Shown piece after piece: positions 12,570 through 22,213 of a DNA stretch of 64,000 bases (the first letter of the stretch is position 1; every line of letters begins with the position of its first letter). The notes under the pieces were generated by a model that was not told the origin of the DNA, made no database searches, and worked only from the letters and a program-made list of their open reading frames with translations. A program made the position numbers and the translations under genes. Source of the DNA: Druceiella hillmani (taxonomy: Eukaryota; Arthropoda; Insecta; Lepidoptera; Hepialidae); NCBI GenBank assembly GCA_039881145.1, contig JAYKKI010000032.1, forward strand, positions 14,321,001 to 14,385,000, given 5' to 3'.

Positions 12570-12850
12570 TCGTGTTTAATTGAGTGCATTAAACAAACAT
12601 AAAGCAGTTCGTCATGCTCTATTTAACCGCGACGCTGTTCAGGTCACAGTGCGTCAACGAGTAAAATACGGATACGTACTCCTCCATCGCCGTACAGGCA
12701 ATAAGATGGGCAGCGTTCCGGTCGAGTGGGTGGTCGTTTGTAAAAAAATGTGCGGTCGGGTGTACGCGACTTCTTGAATAATTACATAAATTGTGGCAAT
12801 TAAAACGTATTGAGTCCGTTTCGGACGGGTTTACACCGAGGAGTATAAAT
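12570..12850. other. GC-richer island, candidate non-coding element
   Basis: From GCAGTTCGTCATGC to CCGTTTCGGACGGGTTTAC the sequence is far less AT-rich than its flanks and keeps an open plus-strand frame (12580-12777) with no recognised domain and no ATG in good context. Candidate enhancer or exon. Confidence 0.35.
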
Positions 12851-14585
12851 TTTAAATATTGCGTAATGATATGTGATCACAATGTGTAATGATATGTGGT
12901 CAAAAAAAGCAAAATTATATAAATCATTAGCTTATTCAATCCTAAAAAGAAATGTTATTAGCTTGTTTAATCTTAAATGGGAACTTTTTGTTACTAATGT
13001 CTTAATTTTTGTTGTTAATGCGTCACTACAAATCACAAACAAATGAGTTTATTTATTTATTGATCTATTTTAATATATCTAATTGATTATATGGCTCACT
13101 TATCGCATGAGAGCAATCTCTTACAGTCATTTAGAAGTTGACTGTAAGAAGAATTTACGTTGGAGTGCCAATAATTGTTACACATTACCTAACTCTTCAA
13201 ATATAACAGTCCGTATTTGGTGTCGAGTTAAATATATTTGCTTCAGTGTAATGCAGTTGAAACTTGACGCTGTCATTGATCGACTTTGACTTATTTATAG
13301 CTGTCAATAAGTTTTTTTCGGAATGTGTAGACTTTTGTCATCCATCCTGAACATTTATGCAATTATTCACCCTTAAAATCTAACATGGGTCTGAATTGCC
13401 TTATAGCGAATAAAAATGGATTCAAAGTCTTAGAGCAATGCACTATGCATTATCAGCGACATAATGCAATAGTTATAATTTTCTCTATCCGTATTTACAT
13501 ATTAATTTGTAGGTGTTTCGATTTAGGGCTTAGATATTATTGCAAAATGCTCGAAACAACTTCTGCTGAGAATATTCAGTACCTTCGTAAATTATTTTTT
13601 GTACCAGTTTAACAATTATGGGGTTAGAAGGGATGTGGAGAAAAAGAAATTTGAAGGAAAACCAAGAAATTAGGCGTCAAAATAAAAATTGTACACATCA
13701 GCTCATAAAAATGTTTGCTTTAATTTGTAGGTATCGTATGAAAATGAATCTAAAAAAAACGTTTTTAGTTTTTTTGACCTACGTCGTCATGGAATTTTCA
13801 AGTATAATAGGTAGAATATAATAGGTAGAATATAATACGTAGAATATTGTCACAAAATTTTATAAAATAAAGAGGTAAAAATTATATGTTTCACACAGAA
13901 TATACGCTATATACAATTATAAGGGTTACTAACTTAATAATATTTGAAAAAAATATTTTGAAGATAAAAATTACGGAAAAAGACGACGTGAACTAATGAG
14001 GAAAATGGATTTTTTTGATAATTTCGTGAATTTAACAAGCCAAATAAGGTTTTCACATTTGGCTTGGAGAAGAGAATAACGTTTCAAAGGAAGTATTTAC
14101 CACGTTCACCCGAACAATATTTTGGTAAAAAAATATAAAATACTTAAAAAATATCACACAATGTTGAGGGAATGAACCGATATTTTTATTCCCTCTTTTG
14201 TCCAGTACAAAACACAATGAACGGTGTATAGTTTTACTCCAGATTGTCGAAAAAAACCTCTCGATAGATTTTCCCAATTTTTCTAAGGGTAGTTAGGAAC
14301 TTTTTCTAGGTCAAAATCACTACCCATAATCGCCAGCATAAAGCAAAAAAAATTAATAATTTTCAGAATTAAAATCCATAAAATATAATTAAAATTAAGA
14401 GCTTCTGGAATAGTCAACCATATATTAAGAAATCAAGTAATAACTAATAAGACAAGTAAAGTACTGCAGCGACTAGTCAACTTTTATTGCTTCATCATTT
14501 CTGCCTAGACTGCTGATTTGGGAGATCGCATATTGATGCAAGTGGATAGATTTTTATACGCCATTTTGACTTGACAAACTACACT
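12851..14585. other. AT-rich DNA, no gene seen
   Basis: Several 60-75 codon frames, AT-driven composition, no domain. A 15-bp unit (TATAATAGGTAGAATA) repeats about three to four times at 13802-13848. Confidence 0.4.
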
Positions 14586-14589
14586 GACC

Positions 14590-14790
14590 AAATCGATGAA
14601 GTACCCCAGCCAGGCCGCGACTAAGGGCCCTGCGTGTTAGGGTCACCGAAAGTCGTGAGAGCGGTCGGCACCTGCAGTGAGATGAAATCACCGAGGCGAG
14701 TCGTGCGCGCGACCTGCACGCACGCGACTATCTAGATGATGCTGCAAGGAATGGGTCCGTACGTACCCGCGGACTTCAGATCCAAGTTAG
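14590..14790. other. GC-rich island with many CpGs
   Basis: About 200 bases with GGCCGCGACTAAGGGCCC, GCGGTCGGCACCTGCAG, CGTGCGCGCGACCTGCACG and CGTACGTACCCGCGG stand out sharply. No ORF, tRNA box or repeat recognised. Candidate regulatory element, CpG-bearing promoter/non-coding first exon, or TE relic. Confidence 0.4.
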
Positions 14791-15240
14791 CTTTTTGTTT
14801 CATTATTTGCGTACTAATAATTCATTATTTATCTACATAAATAAGTACTCTTTCGGTTTATTTTATTTACAGTAAAATGTGGTATTAAGAATAATGCCAA
14901 AAATACTCATATGTCGTCACAGTATTTATCAATTCGCACAGATTTAAGAGTGTTGTAAATTTTGTGAGACAAGTATTTCTCGTAGTTTTTAACATTAAAA
15001 CTCAGAAAACGCAATCATGTATAACGTATGTTATATATTGTTCCGTGTTATGATTTTTAATGGACAGGAATTGGTAGAAATTCATTTGGAATGAAAACAG
15101 TTTTTTGCTGTGTGGGGTTCCAAAGAATGACGAGGATTCTTTTAAATAAGCATAATGAACTTAGTAAATAAAAAACTTGGACATCGTGTAAAAATATATT
15201 ATACTCATTTTGGAGTATAAGTTCGAAGATTAGTATTAAA
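14791..15240. other. AT-rich DNA, no gene seen
   Basis: No supported gene; the minus frame 15057-15245 ends at the foldback element and has no domain. Confidence 0.4.
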
Positions 15241-15252
15241 AACAAAATTTAA

Positions 15253-15499
15253 ATATTGGATATATTTGGCGTTAATTTTGTAGAAATTCATTATTCACAA
15301 TTAAATGAAACTACGTGATGTAGTATTATTTTTACTTTCTTTAAGTTCTTTACCACGACCTAGGTTTCGTTCGTATGCAGCGTCCTTAGGTAGCGAATAG
15401 CCCACATGAAGATGTTGTAATATAACGAAACATAGGTCGCGGTAAAGAACTTAAAGAAAGTAGAAATAATACTATATCACGTAGTCTCATTTAATTGTG
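15253..15499 (+). mobile_element. foldback element copy 1, with 12-bp TSD
   Basis: Flanked by the direct repeat AACAAAATTTAA at 15241-15252 and 15500-15511. It begins with a one-sided segment (ATATTGGATATATTTGGCG..) and then has long inverted arms beginning AATTAAATGAAACTACGTGA and ending in the complement before ATTGTG. The inner arms read TTCTTTACCACGACCTAGG. No ORF. The arm near the loop is damaged on the left side. Confidence 0.85.
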
Positions 15500-15639
15500 A
15501 ACAAAATTTAATTCAAGTGTCAGAGGATTTTTTTAAATTAGAATATTTTTTCATTATATTCATTAGAATATTTCATTGAATTTAGTGAATAAATAACTTG
15601 TATATCATGTAAAAATATATTTTAGATAAACTCATTTTG

Positions 15640-15820
15640 GAGTATAATTAGAAGATTAGCATAGAAACAGAATTTAATTCAAGTTTCAGACGATTTTTTT
15701 AAATTAGAAAATTTTTTTCAAACTTTAGTCGGTACATTTGAATCTGAGTGCGTCTATACATTGTCACGTCACGTATTATCGATAGCGTGAAAGTATATTA
15801 TAATCCAATAACCAAGTCGT
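15640..15820. other. local partial duplication of the 15500 flank
   Basis: ACAGAATTTAATTCAAGTTT near 15665 repeats the sequence just right of the foldback element (CAAAATTTAATTCAAGTGTC near 15502), and TCATTTTGGAGTATAA occurs at both 15205 and 15630. The insertion went into an already duplicated segment. Confidence 0.6.
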
Positions 15821-15920
15821 GACCTTTTAAGGATACGTAACCGTTTGTCCACCTACTCGAGCGCCGCCGGCCGACGTTACGCTCATTAATCACACGTGAC
15901 AAGCGAGATTAATTATTTAT
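15820..15920. other. GC-rich island with homeodomain-like flanks
   Basis: CTCGAGCGCCGCCGGCCGACG is followed by TCATTAATCACACGTGACAA (an E-box CACGTG next to ATTAAT) and TTAATTATTTATC. The layout suggests a cis-regulatory element; no ORF. Confidence 0.35.
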
Positions 15921-16071
15921 CAACAATAATAACATGCTGCACAAGTGAAATAAAAATTAAAAAATAATTTGTTACAAAACCTATGGACAAACTTTACTGC
16001 AGCGTTAGGTAGGTTTAGATGGTACGAACTAGTTACTGGCGGCCCGGCTCGTTTGGTCTGCTCTTGGTTTA

Positions 16072-16165
16072 AATCGATTTTAATTTAACACTCCAAAATC
16101 TACCCAGTTGTCTATTATAAATAGATTTTAATTTAACACTCCAAAATCTACCCAGTTGTCGATTA
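16072..16165. repeat. tandem duplication, about 57-bp unit
   Basis: GATTTTAATTTAACACTCC followed by AAAATCTACCCAGTTGTC occurs twice in succession. Confidence 0.85.
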
Positions 16166-18420
16166 AGGAACGTCAGTTATTATACTCAGTCAGAAATATT
16201 ACTTACTCGGCTATATTTTTCATAGCCACCGTGGAACGGCATTAAATACTTTCCTATTTTTCATGAAGTTATTTTTATTTAGTACTAGCGACTTCAATTA
16301 AATTTTGTATGGTTGCAATTAAATTATTTAATTAAAATTTTTTATTAAGTATTTTTCTTTTCATAAACATTTCTTGTATTCTATTTTAACAATTACAAAA
16401 GTATAATAGTGTACCGGTACATGATGCGCTTGTGATATTCCCGCACAAAGTATATCCGTTTCCGTCTATCCTCCGATCTCATCCCCATGCCGGATATAAT
16501 GCATCGAATATAATGAAAATAGTGTTTCCACTTTTATTTATTTTGAAATACCTTTTAATTTCCCTTATACTTCTAATCCAAATTACAAAGTGCGACGATT
16601 CAATTTTTATCTATAGAAAAAGCTTAAAATTATTGATATTAAACATGACCAGTTTGGTCCCACGCACTTTTTTAGCTTAAAAGCAATTATCGTAGTTTAT
16701 TCTTAAAAATATATATATATAGCTTCTAAATTTTTCAGGCCTTTTTGAGATCTAAAATTCCCACATACGTTGTTTTAATATATTCGTAATAGTTTCACCA
16801 GCTTTCTTCACAAAAGCGCCCAGGCTAACTACTTTGTTCTGACACATTGGAGTAATTAACTATATTTCCAAAAATGTATCACATATAGCTTATGATGATC
16901 TGGAAACTAAAAACTGTCATACTGTAAAAATTGTACGTCAAACGGATTAGTAGTTTTTGCGCGAATTCCTAAAAAAACCTTTGGTCTTTAATATATCAAT
17001 AATCATTCTGGTGGTTGGTCATTCAGTATTTATCGTCACACAATTAATCGTAATATGTATCAGTTTTGAGGTGCTAATATAAACCTATAATGAGCTTTCT
17101 CTTATTCGAGGTCTATAGTGATTAATCGTATTCGAGGAGGATTTGCAACGGTATTTTGAAAATGAAATTTGAATTCGTAAAATGTGTATGCTGGTAAGTG
17201 GATGCATGACAGAAGCGAAGTTTATTATACTTTTATATATAAATGCAAATGGTAGAACACTCTCCCTACCTCATCTCTCCCTCACCTTTCCACCCCTTTC
17301 CTCCCCTCTCCCTTCCCTCCCCTTCTCTACCCTCAGCTCCATCATACCCTCCTCCTTTATACCCAAGTAATTTAGATATAATATTTAATTGCTTGTTCAT
17401 ATTGTCACAATTTACTAAAATTTAGTTGTACAATTTTGAAACAATACTACATTGATGCACTTCAGTAGGAAAATGAAGACTATGATATTTTTTAAGGCAT
17501 GAGGCGTGTTTTATTAAAAATTATATTTCTTAAAAATTATATTCCTTAAAATTTCTTAAAATACTGAGATCAAAATCAGTTATAAATTTGCCAGCAATTG
17601 CGAATTAAACGTTTTACATCTCCACATTCGTTATAAAATAACATTGTGATTTTTTTAGCAACCAACATTGAACTAAAATGCTCACATCATTAGGATCTGA
17701 GTTGTTGATTAAACAGATGACTGAATGGTCTTAATAAGTGTTTTATTAAACGTTTTTCTTTAGTATTACCGACCGGAAATGCAACCATTTCAGTGGGTCA
17801 TTTTAGGACCATCAACGTTATAGGTATCTATCATGGAGCCAAGAACACTTCTCTAATGAAAAAGCCAAAGCGACTTTTATGGTGAGCGGAAAAAGTAATT
17901 TTTTATATCGTACGATATACAAATAATTTGAGATCTGTGACAGTTGTTCTTTCATTCACGCATGCTCAAAGAGAGCGAAATAGACGATTATCTTTTCCAC
18001 TGTCCGCTAACATCACCTTTCCTTTGAGCTGATCATATATTATAATTATAATTTATTATCGAGGCCATGTTGAATAAGCCCAGTAACCACAGTGCGTCGC
18101 CGGGACGATTGCATCTTTATGATACAGTTTTACATTGACCCTGGTAAAAGTTATAGTGTGAAAATGAGTAACATTTCATTTTCGCAGTTTAACATTGTGT
18201 TTAATGTGACAGTATTGACGAATTTCGGCAGTATTGCCACATTTTTTATCAGAATAAGGGTACAATCAAATTATAATATAATATATATGGTAATTTGTAG
18301 ATAAAAAATATTTTACCTACAAATTACCTAGTATATTATATTATTTAGTATCGCAAGCAAAAAATGAATATAAACACAATTCCTCGGAAAATGCAATTAT
18401 TTCTTACGTCAAGCGTTTGA
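16166..18420. other. AT-rich DNA, no supported gene
   Basis: The frame at 16513-16680 begins with a hydrophobic, signal-peptide-like stretch (MKIVFPLLFILKYLLIS) but has no splice context or domain that I can support. A pyrimidine-rich CCCTCTCCC tract lies at 17262-17345. An inverted repeat GGTAATTTGTAG / CTACAAATTACC lies at 18289-18329. Confidence 0.35.
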
Positions 18421-18434
18421 CGTCCCTATAAAAA
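18407..18434 (+). promoter_or_regulatory. TATA-like box and CGTCA inverted repeat upstream of the 18470 ORF
   Basis: TATAAAAA at 18427-18434 ends 35 bases before the ATG at 18470. Just upstream, ACGTCAA GCGT TTGACGT is a perfect 7-bp inverted repeat of CGTCA half-sites, the core of CREB/ATF binding sites. The function is inferred from position only. Confidence 0.4.
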
Positions 18435-18469
18435 CATGATTACAGAAATATTTACTACATTTTGTGAAT

Positions 18470-18685
18470 ATGAATAATAATTGCGAATATTATTTTGAAC
18501 AATATTGTGAACAAGCTACAACCCACGATTTAATTTATCTTAATTCGGTTTATCCCTATACGATCGCACCCTTATATGGTGGCGAGTTTGGTATGGATGC
18601 GCCCAAACGTGTTACGATGTACGACGTTTGTAAAAAAATGGATATTCATGCGAAATTCATCAAAAAAATTCATTTCTTTAAATAA
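18470..18685 (+). CDS. small intronless ORF, 71 aa, unknown function
   Basis: This frame is not recognised, and its reality is uncertain. It starts at ATG 18470, the first ATG after a TATA-like box, and ends with TAA at 18683-18685, where the stop overlaps an AATAAA poly(A) signal (18681-18686). The N-terminus is Asn/Tyr/Cys-rich (MNNNCEYYFEQYC). The middle contains PLYGGEFGMDAPKRVTMYDV, a composition less AT-driven than neighbouring spurious frames. The C-terminus is Lys/Phe-rich. There is no signal peptide, membrane segment or known domain. An imperfect inverted repeat (ATTCATTTCTTT/AAAGAAATGAAT) spans the stop. The compact layout (TATA, short frame, poly(A) overlapping the stop) would fit a retroposed or virus-derived gene, or a small host gene; nothing here decides between them. 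Confidence 0.35.
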   Translation: MNNNCEYYFEQYCEQATTHDLIYLNSVYPYTIAPLYGGEFGMDAPKRVTMYDVCKKMDIHAKFIKKIHFFK

Positions 18686-18758
18686 AAGAAATGAATTTAT
18701 TTGCACATGAACATTTGATTTATTATGTTATTATGCAAGTTTGTATCCAGAATTGCGC

Positions 18759-18762
<4 letters not shown>

Positions 18763-18821
<59 letters not shown>

Positions 18822-18823
18822 GT
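18763..18823. repeat. (AT)n microsatellite
   Basis: About 28 AT dinucleotides with one or two interruptions, followed by ACACGTGTGT. Confidence 0.95.
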
Positions 18824-18859
18824 GTGTATTATAGGGTATAATAAGACATAAACGGTGAG

Positions 18860-19480
18860 TGTCACCTGTTAGCCTATTTTGAAAAAAAATATTTTAAATG
18901 AAAATGTTTACTCACATAATTTTTCAACGTACTATTACAATTTTTTTTCTGACAATTCGACACATATATCTTCATAACCCATGAACATATTATGAGAACT
19001 ATCAAGAAGAATTTAAAAAAAAATTATTCTTCGACACTTTTTTTTTTTTTCTCGAAATCTAAACGTTTTTCAAAGTGAACATTTTTCACAATTGTACCGA
19101 AAGTCAAGTAATGAAACATAATAAAGGCATGCTTTTAATGCTTTTAATTTTTTCTTGGATTTGGACCGAAGATATTTTTACTTGAAAAAAAAATTTAAAA
19201 ATCCGAAAAGGGTCTTAGTCGTCATAGTCAACAACGAATACAGAAAAAGGAACTCCATTTTGTATTTCATAAAAAATGACGTAATTATTTCTTTTTTAAT
19301 TTAATAGAATACCGTGTGATGATTTAGTTGGACGAAATAAAAATAACAATTATATTGATGAATACAATTCCGGTTCTAATTTGGTGACTTGTTTAAGCGA
19401 TCCTTACTTTAATATACTAATAATTCTCTGTCAAGCTTTACGATTATTTTTTATAATACTCGCACACGCAGACAAACCGG
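18860..19480. other. AT-rich DNA, no gene seen
   Basis: Poly-A and poly-T runs; no supported ORF or repeat. Confidence 0.4.
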
Positions 19481-19484
19481 CCAC

Positions 19485-19680
19485 TTTTTGTAATACGTTC
19501 CAGCGTTATTAATCGCGCAGCGAATGTCGTGGGCGGCTCGCGACAGGCTCGCGACACGGCGCCCCGTTGCGTCGTGCGTCGTGGTTCTTGTGGCGCAACG
19601 TGCTGCTGCCCAAATTTGGCTCTGCAATGTGGACGGCATCCTGCGTGTGTCCTGGTAACAGCCCGCTTATTGTCTGCTAT
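19485..19680. other. GC-rich island with many CpGs
   Basis: GGGCGGCTCGCGACAGGCTC, ACACGGCGCCCCGTTGCGTC and the adjoining bases contrast strongly with both flanks. A minus frame (19451-19639) crosses it but reads as Ala/Arg/Thr-rich sequence without a domain. Candidate regulatory element or unseen non-coding exon. Confidence 0.4.
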
Positions 19681-20360
19681 CTTAAATGATTTACGAATAT
19701 CTATGTAACGAAGGTTAAACGTTTGTACACAAATTGCGATACGTCAAGAGGCAATTGAGAAATGCTTACCGCAGAAGGTTTTAACCAATTTTTGCAAAAG
19801 CAGTTATGAAATATACAACAGTTGAGAAAAGTTAGTTAAATTTGTTTGTCTTAATTCTAATAAAATTTTTCATGAATTTTATATTTTTTTTATTTTCAGT
19901 GATTTTTTTTCGGAATGATCTCGAAAATATGTCTCACGTGGTCAATTATTTAAAATACTTGACTTGTTTACGTATTTTCGTTTTTGTGTTGTCTTTTTTG
20001 TTGTGTAGTAAAAAAATTTGTAAAAATAACAATTATTTATTACTGTACATAATTAAAAATGTAATTAAAATTACTCATCATGCGATGAATAAGAAGTTTC
20101 GCTTCTGTCGAGTGTCGAGCGACACATCATATCACGACACATCACGTTTAATTCGATGTTGCACAAATCATTGCGAGAACTGTATTTTTTTTTATTTTTC
20201 ACTATTTAGAAAAGCGAGGAAGTCATTATTGACAACTGTACAGAACAAAGCGGACGGCACAAGCTATGGATATCTCCCTACCTGAGTTCAACCGGAGAGA
20301 AAGATAACAACCTCTGTGTGGCGTGTCTGTCGAAACGTTTTTAAGAATTTTTTATTTTCT
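19681..20360. other. AT-rich DNA, no supported gene
   Basis: The 147-codon frame at 19842-20285 starts at TTG, is hydrophobic at its N-terminus from poly-T runs and has no recognisable domain. The last 60 codons are less AT-rich but remain unrecognised. Confidence 0.35.
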
Positions 20361-20362
20361 AT

Positions 20363-20392
20363 TTATATATATATATATATATATATAATATA

Positions 20393-20449
<57 letters not shown>
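20363..20449. repeat. (AT)n microsatellite with ATGTATATTAT interruption
   Basis: Two AT runs flank a short interruption near 20387-20401. Confidence 0.95.
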
Positions 20450-20451
<2 letters not shown>

Positions 20452-20509
20452 GTTAATGTTTATGATTTTAATCAAATTGTCAGCATACATTTATATTATA
20501 ATATAGTAT

Positions 20510-20943
20510 AAGTCTGGTTTAGCGAAAATTCGAATTTCCCGTTTTTTTTAAAGAATATACATAGAAATTATATCTTTAAAAAATTAGAGCTTGGTCTTAA
20601 TTATTTCATTATAAAAATTGATTTAAATATGACCTTTCTATGGAGAAACGCCTGAGAGTTGGTTGTCAAAAATAAATTTCATGACCGCTCCTTACGCGAT
20701 CTTCCTTGTCTATTTTAAGATTTTTATTTTTGGGTTTGTTTTTGCTTAATATCAATTTCTGTTTTGTGTGCAGATTCATCATATTACTAAGAATGGCTAT
20801 TAAGTCGGAAACTTATGACTTACACTTCCTTGGAAACTAGCGCCACACTTTGGCATGAAGACTTTTTTAAATCACTTTTTTTAATAAAATAATCGCGACC
20901 GAGCCCTAGAATTTGCTTGTACGTCACTTTTTAAACCAGACTT
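20510..20943. mobile_element. candidate non-autonomous DNA element with 12-bp terminal inverted repeats
   Basis: AAGTCTGGTTTA at 20510-20521 and TAAACCAGACTT at 20932-20943 are exact inverted repeats bounding about 430 bases without coding capacity. I see no clear target-site duplication, so the boundaries are provisional. Confidence 0.4.
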
Positions 20944-21159
20944 GCTTCCAATTCTTTTGATGAAACTACTTATTAATTTTTTTTTTAAATTAAAATTTAT
21001 ATTTTTTTATTTATAGGATAAACAAAATTAGATTTTTCCACCACCCATTCTATTCTTTTCACCATCCAAAAAGTAACACGGAAAAAATCGGATAACGATG
21101 TATTATCGTAATAGTTTTTACTTTAAAATCCTGAAATGAATCTACGAATTTCATCGGAA

Positions 21160-21640
21160 CCGTTTTTAAATAATAATGGTTTCAAAAAAAATGTTTTTAA
21201 GTAGTAGTAATTTCAACAGAATCGTTTTTAAGTAGTAGTAATTTCAACAGCACCGTTTTTAAGTAATAGTGACCGTTTTTAAGTAATAGTGATTTCAACA
21301 GAACCGTTTTTACGTAATAGCGATTTCAACAGAACCGTTTTTAAGTAGTAGTGATTTCAACAGAACCGTTTTTACGTAATAGTGATTTCAACAGAACCGT
21401 TTTTAAGTAGTAGTGATTTCAACAGAACCGTTTTTAAGTAGTAGTGATTTCAACAAACCGTTTTTAAGTAATAGTGTTTTCAACACAACCTTTTTTAAGT
21501 AATAATAATTTCAACGGAACCGTTTTTAATAATAGTAATTTCAACAGAACCGTTTTTAAGTAACAGTGATTTCAACAGAACCTTTTTTACGTAATAGTGA
21601 TTTCAACAGAACCGTTTTTAAGTAATAGTGATTTCAACAT
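21160..21640. repeat. 31-bp minisatellite (about 15 copies)
   Basis: The unit reads GATTTCAACAGAACCG followed by TTTTTAAGTAGTAGT, with alternation of AAGTAGTAGT, AAGTAATAGT and ACGTAATAGT. It ends about 360 bases before the first coding exon of the transporter gene. Confidence 0.92.
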
Positions 21641-22002
21641 TTTTTGTTCTCAAAATATGCATATCAGTAATTACATAGTCAATCAATAATAGTGATTCTA
21701 GAGGTTTTCAACATAAATAGTTAAGTACAAACTACTAAATTTGTTTACATCTCCTTTAAGTTTTTCATAATAATAATAAAAGTAGTGATTGCCTTGAGAC
21801 ACAAAAGAAAAATGTCATTACTTTAAACGTCAAGAAGAAACTTGCGATTATATTCCTCTTGCCAATTTTTCGCTTAAAAACCGCAAAATTAATTTATTTC
21901 TTATTTTTTCTTCTAATTAAAATCTCTATTTTATTTTTTCTTATTAACATTTTAATATAAATATTTATAAATTTGCCATATCAAATTATTTATGTGTTCA
22001 GT
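21641..22002. other. upstream flank of the transporter gene
   Basis: AT-rich. The bases before the first coding exon form a pyrimidine-containing acceptor (TTATTTATGTGTTCAG, ending 22001), so a 5' exon may lie farther upstream. No convincing promoter seen. Confidence 0.4.
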
Positions 22003-22213
22003 ATGCCATCAATGACAAATGATGAGCTAGATGCCTGTCTTTCAGCTTGTACTTTCGGGAGGTTCCATTTTTACCTGATGATGATTGCATTCGTCGCCCA
22101 TAATACCAATAGCATGACGGTCACCAACACGGCATTTATAACGCCCATCGCGGAATGTGACTTAGGATTTACAATCTATCACAGGGGCCTACTTCAATCA
22201 ATGCCTTATTTCG
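22003..22213 (+). CDS. transporter coding exon 1 (residues 1-70)
   Basis: Runs from ATG 22003 to TTCG before donor GTTAGT, leaving phase 1. It encodes the N-terminal cytosolic segment, TM1 and the following loop ending GLLQSMPYF. CAG immediately before 22002 could be an acceptor, making the ATG the start of coding in a downstream exon. Confidence 0.85.

Noticed and set aside
16432..16680. Frame with a signal-peptide-like start (ATG 16513)
   Set aside because: Hydrophobic stretches are common in T-rich DNA; no mature domain or splice donor supports it.
19842..20285. 147-codon plus frame, the longest in the window
   Set aside because: TTG start, poly-T-driven hydrophobic N-terminus, no domain; length alone is not enough.
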